Shown here: positions 25,589 to 33,065 of the stretch, in pieces
Layout: each line of letters starts with the position of its first letter
How positions within the stretch are numbered: the first letter of the stretch is position 1
From: Limnobacter sp. 130
GTDB lineage: Bacteria; Pseudomonadota; Gammaproteobacteria; Burkholderiales; Burkholderiaceae_B
Reading direction: 5' to 3'
Assembly: GCF_902506325.1 (NCBI RefSeq)
Contig: NZ_LR732328.1
Coordinates: 1,299,071 to 1,363,070, forward strand
DNA length: 64,000 bases
The notes under the pieces: generated by a model
The model's input: only the letters and a program-made list of their open reading frames with translations
Databases searched by the model: none
What the model was told of the DNA's origin: nothing
Made by a program: the position numbers and the translations under genes

Positions 25589-26350
25589 ATGCAAGTTAAA
25601 CAGATCGCAATCGTTGCAGCCATCGCTTCCTCTTTCGCAATGCCCATGACTGCCAAGGCATCCGACATCGCCACACTGAACGGCTGGGGCGCTTTGTTCG
25701 CCGCCGCGCATTCTGGTGAGCAAGCGGCTGCCCAAGGTCAGGCACAAGGTGAAATCAAAGTAAGCCTGTTCCAGCGCCAGCAGCCACCTGCTGCGCAACC
25801 TGCACCCGAAACTGCACCACAACCAACTCCTGTTGCAGAACCAACACCAACCAACGAACCAGCACCCACTGCAGAAGCACCTGCAATGGAACAGCCTGAA
25901 GCTGGTGACCAAACAGCCTCCACAGGTGACAGCGCGGGTGAATCTGCTGAAGCAGGCCAAGACAACGCAGGTCAGGCCACAGCATCAGCCAGCGCAAGCG
26001 CGAACGCCACGATCAAGCTTGGTGGTGGTCAAAGTGCTCAGATGATGAACAAAGTAGACAGCGCTTACCAAACAGCAGGCACTGTGGTTGAAGGTGTGAC
26101 TGGTGGTGTATTGGGTACGGTACAAAATGTAGCCGACAAAACTTCGGGTGCATCGCTGGCCGCAGACATGTCCAGCACCGGCTCAATGGATGTCGCCGGC
26201 TTGGCCACAGCCACCATGGCAGGCAACATGAGCGCAACAGCAAGCATGATGAATGCAGGCCAGTTGGGCGCAATCACTGCAATGACTTCAAGCTTGATCC
26301 AGAACGTGATTGCGGCACGCCCCGCGTCACTGTCAGGCTTGCTGCGTTAA
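25589..26350 (+). CDS. Secreted proline/alanine-rich protein of unknown function
   Basis: 253 residues. Residues 1-25 are a clear signal peptide (KQIAIVAAIASSFAMPMTAKA, cleavage before SDIA). Residues 60-105 form a repetitive Pro/Ala/Thr/Glu linker (PAAQPAPETAPQPTPVAEP), followed by a Ser/Ala/Gly-rich region and a C-terminal part with many small residues and methionines (VVEGVTGGVLGTVQNVAD, ATATMAGNMSATASMMNAG). No catalytic motif or cysteine is seen. The good ribosome site (GGAG) and the strong terminator right after it support a real monocistronic gene. I do not recognise the family. Confidence 0.75.
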   Translation: MQVKQIAIVAAIASSFAMPMTAKASDIATLNGWGALFAAAHSGEQAAAQGQAQGEIKVSLFQRQQPPAAQPAPETAPQPTPVAEPTPTNEPAPTAEAPAMEQPEAGDQTASTGDSAGESAEAGQDNAGQATASASASANATIKLGGGQSAQMMNKVDSAYQTAGTVVEGVTGGVLGTVQNVADKTSGASLAADMSSTGSMDVAGLATATMAGNMSATASMMNAGQLGAITAMTSSLIQNVIAARPASLSGLLR

Positions 26351-26365
26351 TCGCAAATCGCCCAC

Positions 26366-26406
26366 AAAAAAGCCCTTGCCGGTTACACGCCGGCAAGGGC
26401 TTTTTT
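26366..26406. terminator. Strong bidirectional Rho-independent terminator
   Basis: Stem GCCCTTGCCGG (26372-26382) / CCGGCAAGGGC (26390-26400), loop of 7, flanked by six A on the left and six T on the right. It ends the secreted-protein gene on the plus strand and the tetR gene on the minus strand. Confidence 0.95.
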
Positions 26407-26420
26407 CGTTTGAAACCACT

Positions 26421-27014
26421 TCAGGCGTGCTGTGACAGGAAAAAGGCCACCACTTTGTCAGCCAGTGTGTCCAGATTGTCGCCCTTCTTGGGCTTGTACC
26501 AAGTCACCATAAAGTTCATGGCGCCCAATACCATCAAGCGGGCGAATTTCGTATCGCCACCCAAAAAACCGGCCGTGTACAAACCATTCACCGCATCTTG
26601 CCAAATGGCATCGTATTCGTCTTTGGTTGCAATCAGCCTGCGTTGGTGCACTTCATCCAGACAGCGCCAGTTGTACAACATGACCGGAATAAAGTCGTTG
26701 CCATCTTCAAGAATAATGCTGAGATGCACTTTCACCAAGGCGCGAAACTGGGTATCTGCGGTCAGGTTAGGCTTCACCACTGCGCGTGTTTTTTCAAGCC
26801 CTTGGCGCAAGCCTTCTTCAACCACAGCCACCAAAATATCCTGCTTGCTGGCAAAGTGGTAAAACGGACTTCCGCATTGCATACCCACCGCATTGGCAAT
26901 GGCCCGCATGCTGGCCCCGTCGTAACCTTTGTCACGAAACAACTTGGCAGCCGCGCGCACAATGTCGCCACGTCGGCCATCGTCGTGTTTTTGTTCTTTC
27001 AATACTCTAGCCAC
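26421..27014 (-). CDS. TetR-family transcriptional regulator
   Basis: 198 residues from GTG 27014, which has AAGGA seven bases upstream and clears the GNAT stop by 14 nt; the ATG at 27056 would overlap it by 28 bp without a ribosome site. The helix-turn-helix domain is GDIVRAAAKLFRDKGYDGAS with MRAIANAVGMQCGSPFYHFA following. The ligand domain includes LSIILEDGNDFIPVMLYNWR. It is the last gene of a small operon whose promoter carries an operator like the one before the AtuA-like gene, suggesting autoregulation plus control of that gene. Confidence 0.87.
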   Translation of the reverse strand: MARVLKEQKHDDGRRGDIVRAAAKLFRDKGYDGASMRAIANAVGMQCGSPFYHFASKQDILVAVVEEGLRQGLEKTRAVVKPNLTADTQFRALVKVHLSIILEDGNDFIPVMLYNWRCLDEVHQRRLIATKDEYDAIWQDAVNGLYTAGFLGGDTKFARLMVLGAMNFMVTWYKPKKGDNLDTLADKVVAFFLSQHA

Positions 27015-27028
27015 AACCCAGTCCTTTG

Positions 27029-27451
27029 TTATGTTGTCAGGTTCAACGCCATCCACTGGTGTGGTATTCCCACCTCCGTGTGGGCATCACCAAGCGGCGA
27101 AAAACCATGTCGACTGTAAAATTCAATTGCCTGCTGTTGCGCACTCAAGCGCACCTGCGGCAAGTTTTGTTCTTTGGCCACCGCCAGCAAAGCCTGCAAC
27201 ATGGCACTGCCAATTCCCCGGCTTCTGAATTCAGGGAGTACAGCCATGCGGCCAATTTTTCCTTCAGGCAACAACCTCGCCGTGCCCACCGGCTTGTTAC
27301 TTATCCAGGCAAGCACGTGTATGGAAACCGAGTCGTGTTCGTCCCATTCCTCGGATTCATCAATGCCTTGTTCTTCGATAAAAACAGAACGGCGAATGGA
27401 ACTGGCCCACTCGCCGTTGATCAACCAATTGGAACAATCAATTCGAATCAA
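27029..27451 (-). CDS. GNAT family N-acetyltransferase (ElaA-like)
   Basis: 140 residues with the GNAT acetyl-CoA site: VLAWISNKPVGTARLLPEGK, then IGRMAVLPEFRSRGIGSAML near residue 80, and a C-terminal ARLSAQQQAIEFYSRHGFSP-like strand. The N-terminal RRSVFIEEQGIDESEEWDEHD matches the ElaA/YjcF-type subgroup. Substrate unknown. The start is TTG 27451; no ATG exists nearby. It is nine bases from the stop of the 70-residue gene and 14 nt before tetR, so it is translationally coupled. Confidence 0.87.
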   Translation of the reverse strand: MIRIDCSNWLINGEWASSIRRSVFIEEQGIDESEEWDEHDSVSIHVLAWISNKPVGTARLLPEGKIGRMAVLPEFRSRGIGSAMLQALLAVAKEQNLPQVRLSAQQQAIEFYSRHGFSPLGDAHTEVGIPHQWMALNLTT

Positions 27452-27459
27452 AGAATCGA

Positions 27460-27672
27460 TCAGCCCAATGCGGCGAATTCAGCGTCTACAGCTTCCAGCA
27501 TTTCCTGGGTAATCAAACCACCGGAAAAATTGGCAACAACGGCCAAGGGAAAACCTTTGCCCATGCCAATTTGCGGGTGTGTAGAAATGCCGGGCATGTG
27601 TTTTTCCAAAATCGCTGCGGTATCTGGGTTGTCCAGCAAATCGCCCAGTTTGGATTGGGTAGAAAAAGCCAT
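27460..27672 (-). CDS. Conserved-looking 70-residue protein, unknown
   Basis: Small helical protein: KLGDLLDNPDTAAILEKHMP, then GMGKGFPLAVVANFSGGLIT and QEMLEAVDAEFAALG. The pattern 'L.NP....I..K.MPG....P.....G..L' resembles the short helical tail domain found at the ends of some glycoside hydrolases and esterases, here alone; this resemblance is from memory and weak. ATG 27672 has TAGGAGA upstream. It is the first gene of the operon with GNAT and TetR genes. Confidence 0.65.
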   Translation of the reverse strand: MAFSTQSKLGDLLDNPDTAAILEKHMPGISTHPQIGMGKGFPLAVVANFSGGLITQEMLEAVDAEFAALG

Positions 27673-27689
27673 GTAAATCGTCTCCTAGA

Positions 27690-27728
27690 ATTTTAAATGA
27701 ACCCACAATTCAAACAAACGCTTGAATT
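27690..27728 (-). promoter_or_regulatory. Promoter and 18-bp operator of the small protein-GNAT-TetR operon
   Basis: On the minus strand TTGTTT (27712-27717) and TAAAAT (27690-27695) form a promoter with a 16-bp spacer. The dyad AATTCAA (27707-27713) / TTGAATT (27722-27728) overlaps the -35. Its core TTCAAAC-AAAC-GCTTGAA has the same length and half-sites as TTCAAAC-GATC-GTTTGAT before the AtuA-like gene. Confidence 0.6.
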
Positions 27729-27755
27729 ATTTTCTTATTCTAGACCAAGAATCGA

Positions 27756-28415
27756 TCAGCTGTAACGCTTTTTCAATGCAGCCACTGCGTTGGTGTAAAT
27801 CTTGTCAATGTCCTTGGGGCCAGAAATGGAAATTTGCAGGTTTCGCACAATGCCGTCTTTCAGGCTGTACAACCAGCCATGCACAGTCAAATCTTGCCCG
27901 CGCTCCCAGGCATCTTCAATCAGGGTGCTTTCGCACAGGTGCTTCACCTGTTCAATCACATTAAGCTCACACAACTGGTCGTGACAGGCCTGCTGAAGAT
28001 TTTCATCCGTGGTCACTAAACCATGCCTGCGTGCCAACTGGTGAATGGGGCGAACCCAGGCATCGGCCAAACCCACCCGATCGCCCCGCATGGCCATGCG
28101 CACGCCAGAGCAACCATAGTGACCGCACACGATTATGTGCTTCACCTTCAAAAACTCCACAGCAAACTGCGTGGCCGATTGCCCATTCAAATCACCGTGG
28201 AATACCTGGTTGGCCACATTGCGGTGTACAAACACCTCGCCGGGTTGCAAGTTCACAATGGTGTTGGCTGGCACGCGGCTATCCGAGCAACCAATCCAGA
28301 AATACTCCGGCGACTGCTGGTTTTCAAGGCGTTTGAAAAATTCGGGGTCTTTGTCCACTTGGGCTGCAGCCCAGGTTCGGTTGGCGTCAAGAAGGTGTGA
28401 AAGGTCTTTGGACAC
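27756..28415 (-). CDS. can: Beta-class carbonic anhydrase
   Basis: 219 residues. Zinc ligands and the Asp-Arg dyad are intact: CSDSRVPANTIVNLQPGEVF at about residue 43 and HIIVCGHYGCSGVRMAM near 97-113. Following segments LADAWVRPIHQLA and VIEQVKHLCESTLIEDAWER fit the Can-type clade B. It catalyses CO2 hydration in the cytoplasm. GTG 28415 is preceded by AGGCGA. It is a single gene with no close partner. Confidence 0.95.
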   Translation of the reverse strand: MSKDLSHLLDANRTWAAAQVDKDPEFFKRLENQQSPEYFWIGCSDSRVPANTIVNLQPGEVFVHRNVANQVFHGDLNGQSATQFAVEFLKVKHIIVCGHYGCSGVRMAMRGDRVGLADAWVRPIHQLARRHGLVTTDENLQQACHDQLCELNVIEQVKHLCESTLIEDAWERGQDLTVHGWLYSLKDGIVRNLQISISGPKDIDKIYTNAVAALKKRYS

Positions 28416-28537
28416 GGTATTCGCCTGTTGAAGTCAAGACCTGTATTTTACTGCGACGCAGCATGGTATGGCACTGGGGAGAGCCCGAGGTGACACTTTT
28501 ACATCACCCCGGCTTCACAGAGGATTACTGAGCGGCT

Positions 28538-29314
28538 TTACTCGACCTGTGACACGTAACTGACAGAGAACACATCATCAGGGCTAGACGTGCTGCGGCC
28601 TTTGGTGAAGCCAAACTGCAAGGCCGACGTTGTATCCAGTGCATACACAGCTGAAATTGCCCGCTCTTTGCGCTTCTCGGTACCCGCCAGCAATTCATCA
28701 CGCTGGCTGGTGGTCAAGTTCACAAACAGCGACTGGCCCAGCGGAAAGTTCACACCCACGGTGCTGTAGTTGCCGTTGAGCAAGGGTAGCTCGGGTGTGT
28801 CGCCGTAGTACTGGCGCCCCAACACTGCGGTCAAACCAAAGCCATTGTTGAAACGGTAAGCCAGGTCAGCCTGAATACCATAGTCGGTTTTGCCGGTGCC
28901 CAACCCACGATCCTCATTGCCCGTTGCAATTTTCACCAAACCTGTAGCCGACATGGCAAAGCCCTTGGTTTGTATGCCGCCAATGAGATCGGTGGTGTAC
29001 GTGGCCACCATGTCGCCCAAGCCTTGTTCGCTGCGACGTGCAGGGCCGTTGGTACCCGCAACAGTGCCGGCCACCAAGGTACCCGGGCCTTCCAGCGAAA
29101 TGTAGGGTACGAACAGGGAAGCCCGATAACCTTCACCCACCAACGTTGCGCCCAGGGTAAATGATCTGGCCTTGATTTCCTGTGGTTGACCAAACTTGCC
29201 AGACAAGCTGTCGAAGCTGTAGGTCATCAGCAAACCCGGGGGGGCTGCCAATGCTGTGGTGCTGGCTGCGGTCAACGTGCAGGCCAATGCGAATCGAATA
29301 AAAGATTGCCCCAT
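28538..29314 (-). CDS. Secreted, probably outer-membrane beta-barrel protein (transporter-like)
   Basis: 258 residues from ATG 29314, which has AGGAGAC five bases upstream; the longer frame has none. Residues 1-24 are a signal peptide ending TALAA. The mature part alternates hydrophobic residues (SFTLGATLVGEGYRASLFVP, ADLAYRFNNGFGLTAVLGRQY, SVGVNFPLG-like strands) and ends in a short aromatic-poor strand, as in the 'phenol meta-degradation/transporter' group of small barrel proteins. No lipobox. Substrate unknown. A GGTGA/TCACC stem-loop lies at 28489-28508 after its stop. Confidence 0.7.
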   Translation of the reverse strand: MGQSFIRFALACTLTAASTTALAAPPGLLMTYSFDSLSGKFGQPQEIKARSFTLGATLVGEGYRASLFVPYISLEGPGTLVAGTVAGTNGPARRSEQGLGDMVATYTTDLIGGIQTKGFAMSATGLVKIATGNEDRGLGTGKTDYGIQADLAYRFNNGFGLTAVLGRQYYGDTPELPLLNGNYSTVGVNFPLGQSLFVNLTTSQRDELLAGTEKRKERAISAVYALDTTSALQFGFTKGRSTSSPDDVFSVSYVSQVE

Positions 29315-29410
29315 TAACTGTCTCCTTTTTTTGAGACAGTATAGGGGCAAAAGCGCTACTACTGGGATACTTCAAAAGGTGGTTGGGAAAGTACCTACAA
29401 AATTCAGGTA

Positions 29411-29914
29411 TTACATGGCGTTGCTGGAGCTGTCCGCTTTGCGCTTGTTGTAGCGGTCTGTCATCTTTTCTTTCCATTCCGCACGAATCACTTTGGCTTT
29501 TTCACGCTGCTCCGGTGTCAACACTTTGTAAATCTCGTGCTGAGTGCGCAGCATGCTCAGCTTGGTCGCACGCTCCTGTTCCTGCTGCTGGGCAATCAGG
29601 CGTTCCGCCTTGGCGGCATCGAACGTGTCTTGCTCCACAATCGACTTCATTTCATCGCGGTGTGCGCGGCGATCTTTCATGGCTGCTTTCATTTCAGTCC
29701 TTTGTTTCTGCACGATCTGATCCACCTGCGCTTGTTGCTCCGCTGTCAGGTCCAGTTGCTTCAACATGCCCCCATGCTTGTGGTGGTGGCGCATTTCAGA
29801 ATGCTGCTTTTTGCCCCCTTCGTCATGGTGACCCGCATACGCACTCATGGGAATCGCCATGGCCATTGCTGTGACAGCAATCATTTTCTGAACGGTCAGT
29901 TTCGATACATTCAT
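29411..29914 (-). CDS. Spy/CpxP-like periplasmic LTXXQ-motif protein
   Basis: 167 residues from ATG 29914 behind AAGGAGC. Residues 1-25 are a signal peptide (MIAVTAMAMAIPMSAYAGHH). The mature chain is His-rich at first (GHHDEGGKKQHSEMRHHHKH), then helical, with the two LTxxQ-type motifs LTAEQQAQVDQ and LTPEQREKAKV near residues 60 and 130. Spy and CpxP are periplasmic chaperone/inhibitor proteins of the envelope-stress response. It is divergent from the CpxR-CpxA pair, with a perfect CpxR box between. The His-rich stretch could bind metal (inference). Confidence 0.88.
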   Translation of the reverse strand: MNVSKLTVQKMIAVTAMAMAIPMSAYAGHHDEGGKKQHSEMRHHHKHGGMLKQLDLTAEQQAQVDQIVQKQRTEMKAAMKDRRAHRDEMKSIVEQDTFDAAKAERLIAQQQEQERATKLSMLRTQHEIYKVLTPEQREKAKVIRAEWKEKMTDRYNKRKADSSSNAM

Positions 29915-29982
29915 TTGCCTGCTCCTTGTGTAAAGACAACTGCATTGTGCAAAACGGGCCTGTAAACGAGGATGCAGGCTGT

Positions 29983-29997
29983 GTAAAGATGGGTAAA
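29983..29997. promoter_or_regulatory. CpxR box
   Basis: GTAAA (29983-29987), five bases, GTAAA (29993-29997): a perfect match to the CpxR consensus GTAAA-N5-GTAAA. It is 69 bp from the Spy/CpxP-like ATG and 53 bp from the CpxR ATG. Two more isolated GTAAA half-sites lie at 29930 and 29972. Confidence 0.8.
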
Positions 29998-30049
29998 GCG
30001 ATTGCAAACAATTGCGCATCAAGCCTGGCTGCCTAGTAATATTGAAGCC

Positions 30050-30736
30050 ATGACAAAAATACTTCACATTGACGACGACATTGAGCTGGGCGAAATGCTG
30101 TGCGAATACCTGCGCGGCGAAGGCTTCGAAGCCGAGCACTGTGCCAACCCGATCAATGGCTTGAAAATGCTGGCAGACGAGCAATACCAACTGGTTGTGC
30201 TTGATGTCATGATGCCGCAGCAAAGCGGCCTTGAAACCCTGAAACAGATTCGCCAGAAGTACAACACCCCCGTGCTGATGCTAACGGCACGCGGCGACAA
30301 CATTGACCGCATTGTCGGGCTGGAGTTGGGTGCCGATGACTATGTACCCAAACCCTGCCTGCCCCGCGAAATTGTGGCCCGTGTGCGTGCAATTTTACGA
30401 CGTGCCAACGACTCCAGCAGTGCCCCCAAACAGGCCCTTCAATTGGGTCCGCTCGAAGTACAGCCGGCCAAGCGCAAAGTGTTGTTGAACGGAAGTGAAA
30501 TAGAACTGACCAGTGCCGAATTCAATTTGCTGGAAGTGTTGGCCAGCCATGCCGGCCAGGTGGTCAGTAAAGCCACCCTGAGCGAGCAGGGCCTGGGGCG
30601 CCCGCTTGAGCGATTCGACCGCAGCATTGATGTACACCTGAGCAGCCTGCGCAACAAATTAAACCTGAACAACGAGCGCCTGCCCTTGACCTTGCACACC
30701 ATTCGCGGGCAGGGCTACCAGCTCAGCCTTGATTAA
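30050..30736 (+). CDS. cpxR: CpxR-like OmpR-family response regulator
   Basis: 228 residues from ATG 30050. The receiver domain has the acidic pair in ILHIDDDIELGEML, the phospho-acceptor aspartate in LVVLDVMMPQQSG near residue 51, and the conserved threonine and lysine in MLTARGDN and YVPKPCLP. The C-terminal winged-helix domain (ELTSAEFNLLEVLASHAGQVVS, RSIDVHLSSLRNKL) is OmpR type. It is followed by its kinase 14 bp later and divergent from a Spy/CpxP-like gene. The CpxR box next to it supports the CpxR assignment. Confidence 0.9.
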   Translation: MTKILHIDDDIELGEMLCEYLRGEGFEAEHCANPINGLKMLADEQYQLVVLDVMMPQQSGLETLKQIRQKYNTPVLMLTARGDNIDRIVGLELGADDYVPKPCLPREIVARVRAILRRANDSSSAPKQALQLGPLEVQPAKRKVLLNGSEIELTSAEFNLLEVLASHAGQVVSKATLSEQGLGRPLERFDRSIDVHLSSLRNKLNLNNERLPLTLHTIRGQGYQLSLD

Positions 30737-30750
30737 CCGGAGTTGCGTGT

Positions 30751-32154
30751 ATGGGCAAGCTGTTCTGGAAATTTTTCTTTGGTTTTTGGTTGTGCCTGAT
30801 TGCTGCGGCCGTGGCTACAGGCACCGCCCTTTACCTGATGCGGGAAAAGCCAGCCAGCAGTGATATAGCAGAAGGCCCACGCGCGCAATTCATGCTGGAA
30901 ACCATTCAAGAAGTGCTTGAAGGCAAAGGGCCAGATGCCTTGCGCAATTTGCTGGACCGCAACCGCCAGCGAACAGGCAACGCAATTCCGGTGTTCGCAG
31001 TGTCCAGCAAAGGCGAAGAAATTTTGCGCCGGGAAGTACCCGACAACATTCAACAACGAATCACCGCCCTGTTCAATGGCGAGGAACAAGCCGAGCAAGG
31101 TACGTTGCAGGTGACCGCGCAAGACCAGTCGAAATGGATTCTGTTTATTCCACGCAATCGCCGCCACCCGGAACCTTCAACCAACACCAGCACCGGCGAG
31201 CCCACACCACCACATGCAGACAAACGCAAGCAACGTGAGGCACTTGAACCACCGCTGCCACCCGTACCAGGGGCCGGCATTTTTGCTGCGTTTCTGGCCA
31301 GCCTTTTGTTTGCAGGTGTGTTGGCCTACACATTCAGCCGCCCCTTGAACACCTTGAAAAATGCATTTCGGGAAGCAGGCAAAGGTCGCTTGGGTGTTCG
31401 CATTTCCAACAACAAAACCGGCAAAAAACGCAGCGATGAAATTGGCGAATTGCTCAGCGGCTTTGACCACATGGCTGAAGAAATTGAAACCCGTATTGAG
31501 CAACAAAAAGTGTTGTTGCACGACGTATCGCATGAACTGCGCTCACCCTTGGCACGCCTGAACCTGGCTGTGGGCCTGGCACGCCAGAACCCGGCACATT
31601 TGGACACGAGCTTGAGCCGCATTGAAACCGAAGCAGAAAGGCTGGACAACCTGATTGGCCAACTGCTGAATTTATCGCGACTGGATGCAAACCAGAATGC
31701 GGAAATTCTGAGAGAACACAATGTGATTGAGTTGTTGGTTGCTGTGGTAGAAGACGCTCAGTTTGAAGCGGAGCAACAGAGCAAGCTTGTTGAATTCACC
31801 GACGATGTAAGGCATTGGAATTTGCGATGCCATGCTGAAAGCCTGCAAGGCGCATTTGACAACATTATTCGCAATGCAATTAAACACACCCCCGAAAACA
31901 CGGCTGTAAAAATTTGCTGTCGCGTACAGAACAAACAGTTACGCATTGACATTGAAGACCAAGGCCCGGGCGTTCCTTCCGCCCTTTTGCCCAAGCTGTT
32001 CACACCCTTTTTTAAACACGGCGAACACTCTGGCCATGGTCTGGGTTTGGCGATTGCCAAAAAATCGATTCAACGTGTAAATGGCGAACTCAGTGCCCGC
32101 AATTGCACACCGCATGGTTTACTGATCACCATCGAACTGCCTGGCAGCCGTTAA
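30751..32154 (+). CDS. cpxA: CpxA-like sensor histidine kinase
   Basis: 467 residues. TM1 about residues 7-30, a periplasmic sensor of about 130 residues that includes a Pro-rich stretch, TM2 about 175-195 (GAGIFAAFLASLLFAGVLAY), HAMP about 196-250, HisKA with HDVSHELRSPLARL near 260, and HATPase with NAIKHTPENTAV, DIEDQGPGVP and HSGHGLGLAIAKKS. It phosphorylates the CpxR-like partner 14 bp upstream. ATG 30751 is behind CCGGAG. The sensor domain is polar and differs from E. coli in length. Confidence 0.9.
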   Translation: MGKLFWKFFFGFWLCLIAAAVATGTALYLMREKPASSDIAEGPRAQFMLETIQEVLEGKGPDALRNLLDRNRQRTGNAIPVFAVSSKGEEILRREVPDNIQQRITALFNGEEQAEQGTLQVTAQDQSKWILFIPRNRRHPEPSTNTSTGEPTPPHADKRKQREALEPPLPPVPGAGIFAAFLASLLFAGVLAYTFSRPLNTLKNAFREAGKGRLGVRISNNKTGKKRSDEIGELLSGFDHMAEEIETRIEQQKVLLHDVSHELRSPLARLNLAVGLARQNPAHLDTSLSRIETEAERLDNLIGQLLNLSRLDANQNAEILREHNVIELLVAVVEDAQFEAEQQSKLVEFTDDVRHWNLRCHAESLQGAFDNIIRNAIKHTPENTAVKICCRVQNKQLRIDIEDQGPGVPSALLPKLFTPFFKHGEHSGHGLGLAIAKKSIQRVNGELSARNCTPHGLLITIELPGSR

Positions 32155-32162
32155 GCCACCCA

Positions 32163-33065
32163 CTAAACCGTTGGCGGAACCCCGGCAATCCAACCCTCTA
32201 CGGGATCGATCAATTTGGGCAAACCAAAACTGGATTCAGCCCGCTTGGCTGCCCAGCCCGCCACCAGGCAACACAGCACCGCATCCAGGTGATCGGCTTT
32301 GACATCATCGAGCAACTTCGCACGCAAATAGGGGCGCACCTGTACCTTGATGCCAAACAACATGCCTTCTTCCAATGCACACAACAATTCGGAACGAGCC
32401 ATGCGGCGATCCGCAGTGTCTTTCTTGGGGTCGTCGCTTTTGTAGCTGGCCCGGTTCAACACCTTGCGGGCCAAATAGCCGGGGTAGGCCTCCAGGGCCA
32501 CGCGGGTTTTGTCGCCACGTTGCATGCCCGGTATGTGAACACCGGTTTTCATCAACAACGGTGCACCGGCGTGCAGCATGTAAGCCACCGGTGGGTTTAC
32601 CCATTTCATGGAAGGCGAAGATCCTGCCGGGGCATCGCATTCCCGGTGTGCAAACTTGTGCCCGGCGGGGCGTGCATCGCACCACGCCTTGAAAGTGGCG
32701 CGAATTTGCTCGCGACTCAAAGCACTGTAGTAATTGATCAGTTTTTCCCAAGCCAAAAAGTCAGTACGCCCAGCGCCTGGCCACTTTAAACCCTCCACCA
32801 ATTTGCGCGACAAACCAAAAGGCATGTCAATGGCAGCCACAAAACCCAACTGCTCCAAGGGACCTGCTGCGCGCTCCAGTTTTCCGAACGCCTGCGGTCC
32901 TTCTTTCAACAAGGTTTCGAACTCGCCCAGCGTGGTCAGCGACATGAGTTCATCGACCGCCAACACCGCACCCTGCCACTGGCCCACGGCCACTGCAATC
33001 GGTTTTTTCTTGGTAGGACTGCTGGAAAAATCGATACCCAGCAGGCGACTGTTTTCGGGGTTCAA
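32163..33065 (-). CDS. DUF429 family protein (predicted RNase H-like nuclease)
   Basis: 300 residues. GIDFSSSPTKKKPIAVAVG at the start, VAAIDMPFGLSRKL near 77, EAYPGYLARKVL near 195 and DDVKADHLDAVLCCLVAGWA near 255 mark the DUF429 fold with conserved Asp/Glu residues in the RNase H-like arrangement. Biochemistry is not established for the family. The start is TTG 33065, overlapping the ligase stop as TTGA, so it is translationally coupled to the DNA ligase and the exonuclease upstream. A DNA-repair link is inferred from that coupling. Confidence 0.85.
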   Translation of the reverse strand: MNPENSRLLGIDFSSSPTKKKPIAVAVGQWQGAVLAVDELMSLTTLGEFETLLKEGPQAFGKLERAAGPLEQLGFVAAIDMPFGLSRKLVEGLKWPGAGRTDFLAWEKLINYYSALSREQIRATFKAWCDARPAGHKFAHRECDAPAGSSPSMKWVNPPVAYMLHAGAPLLMKTGVHIPGMQRGDKTRVALEAYPGYLARKVLNRASYKSDDPKKDTADRRMARSELLCALEEGMLFGIKVQVRPYLRAKLLDDVKADHLDAVLCCLVAGWAAKRAESSFGLPKLIDPVEGWIAGVPPTV

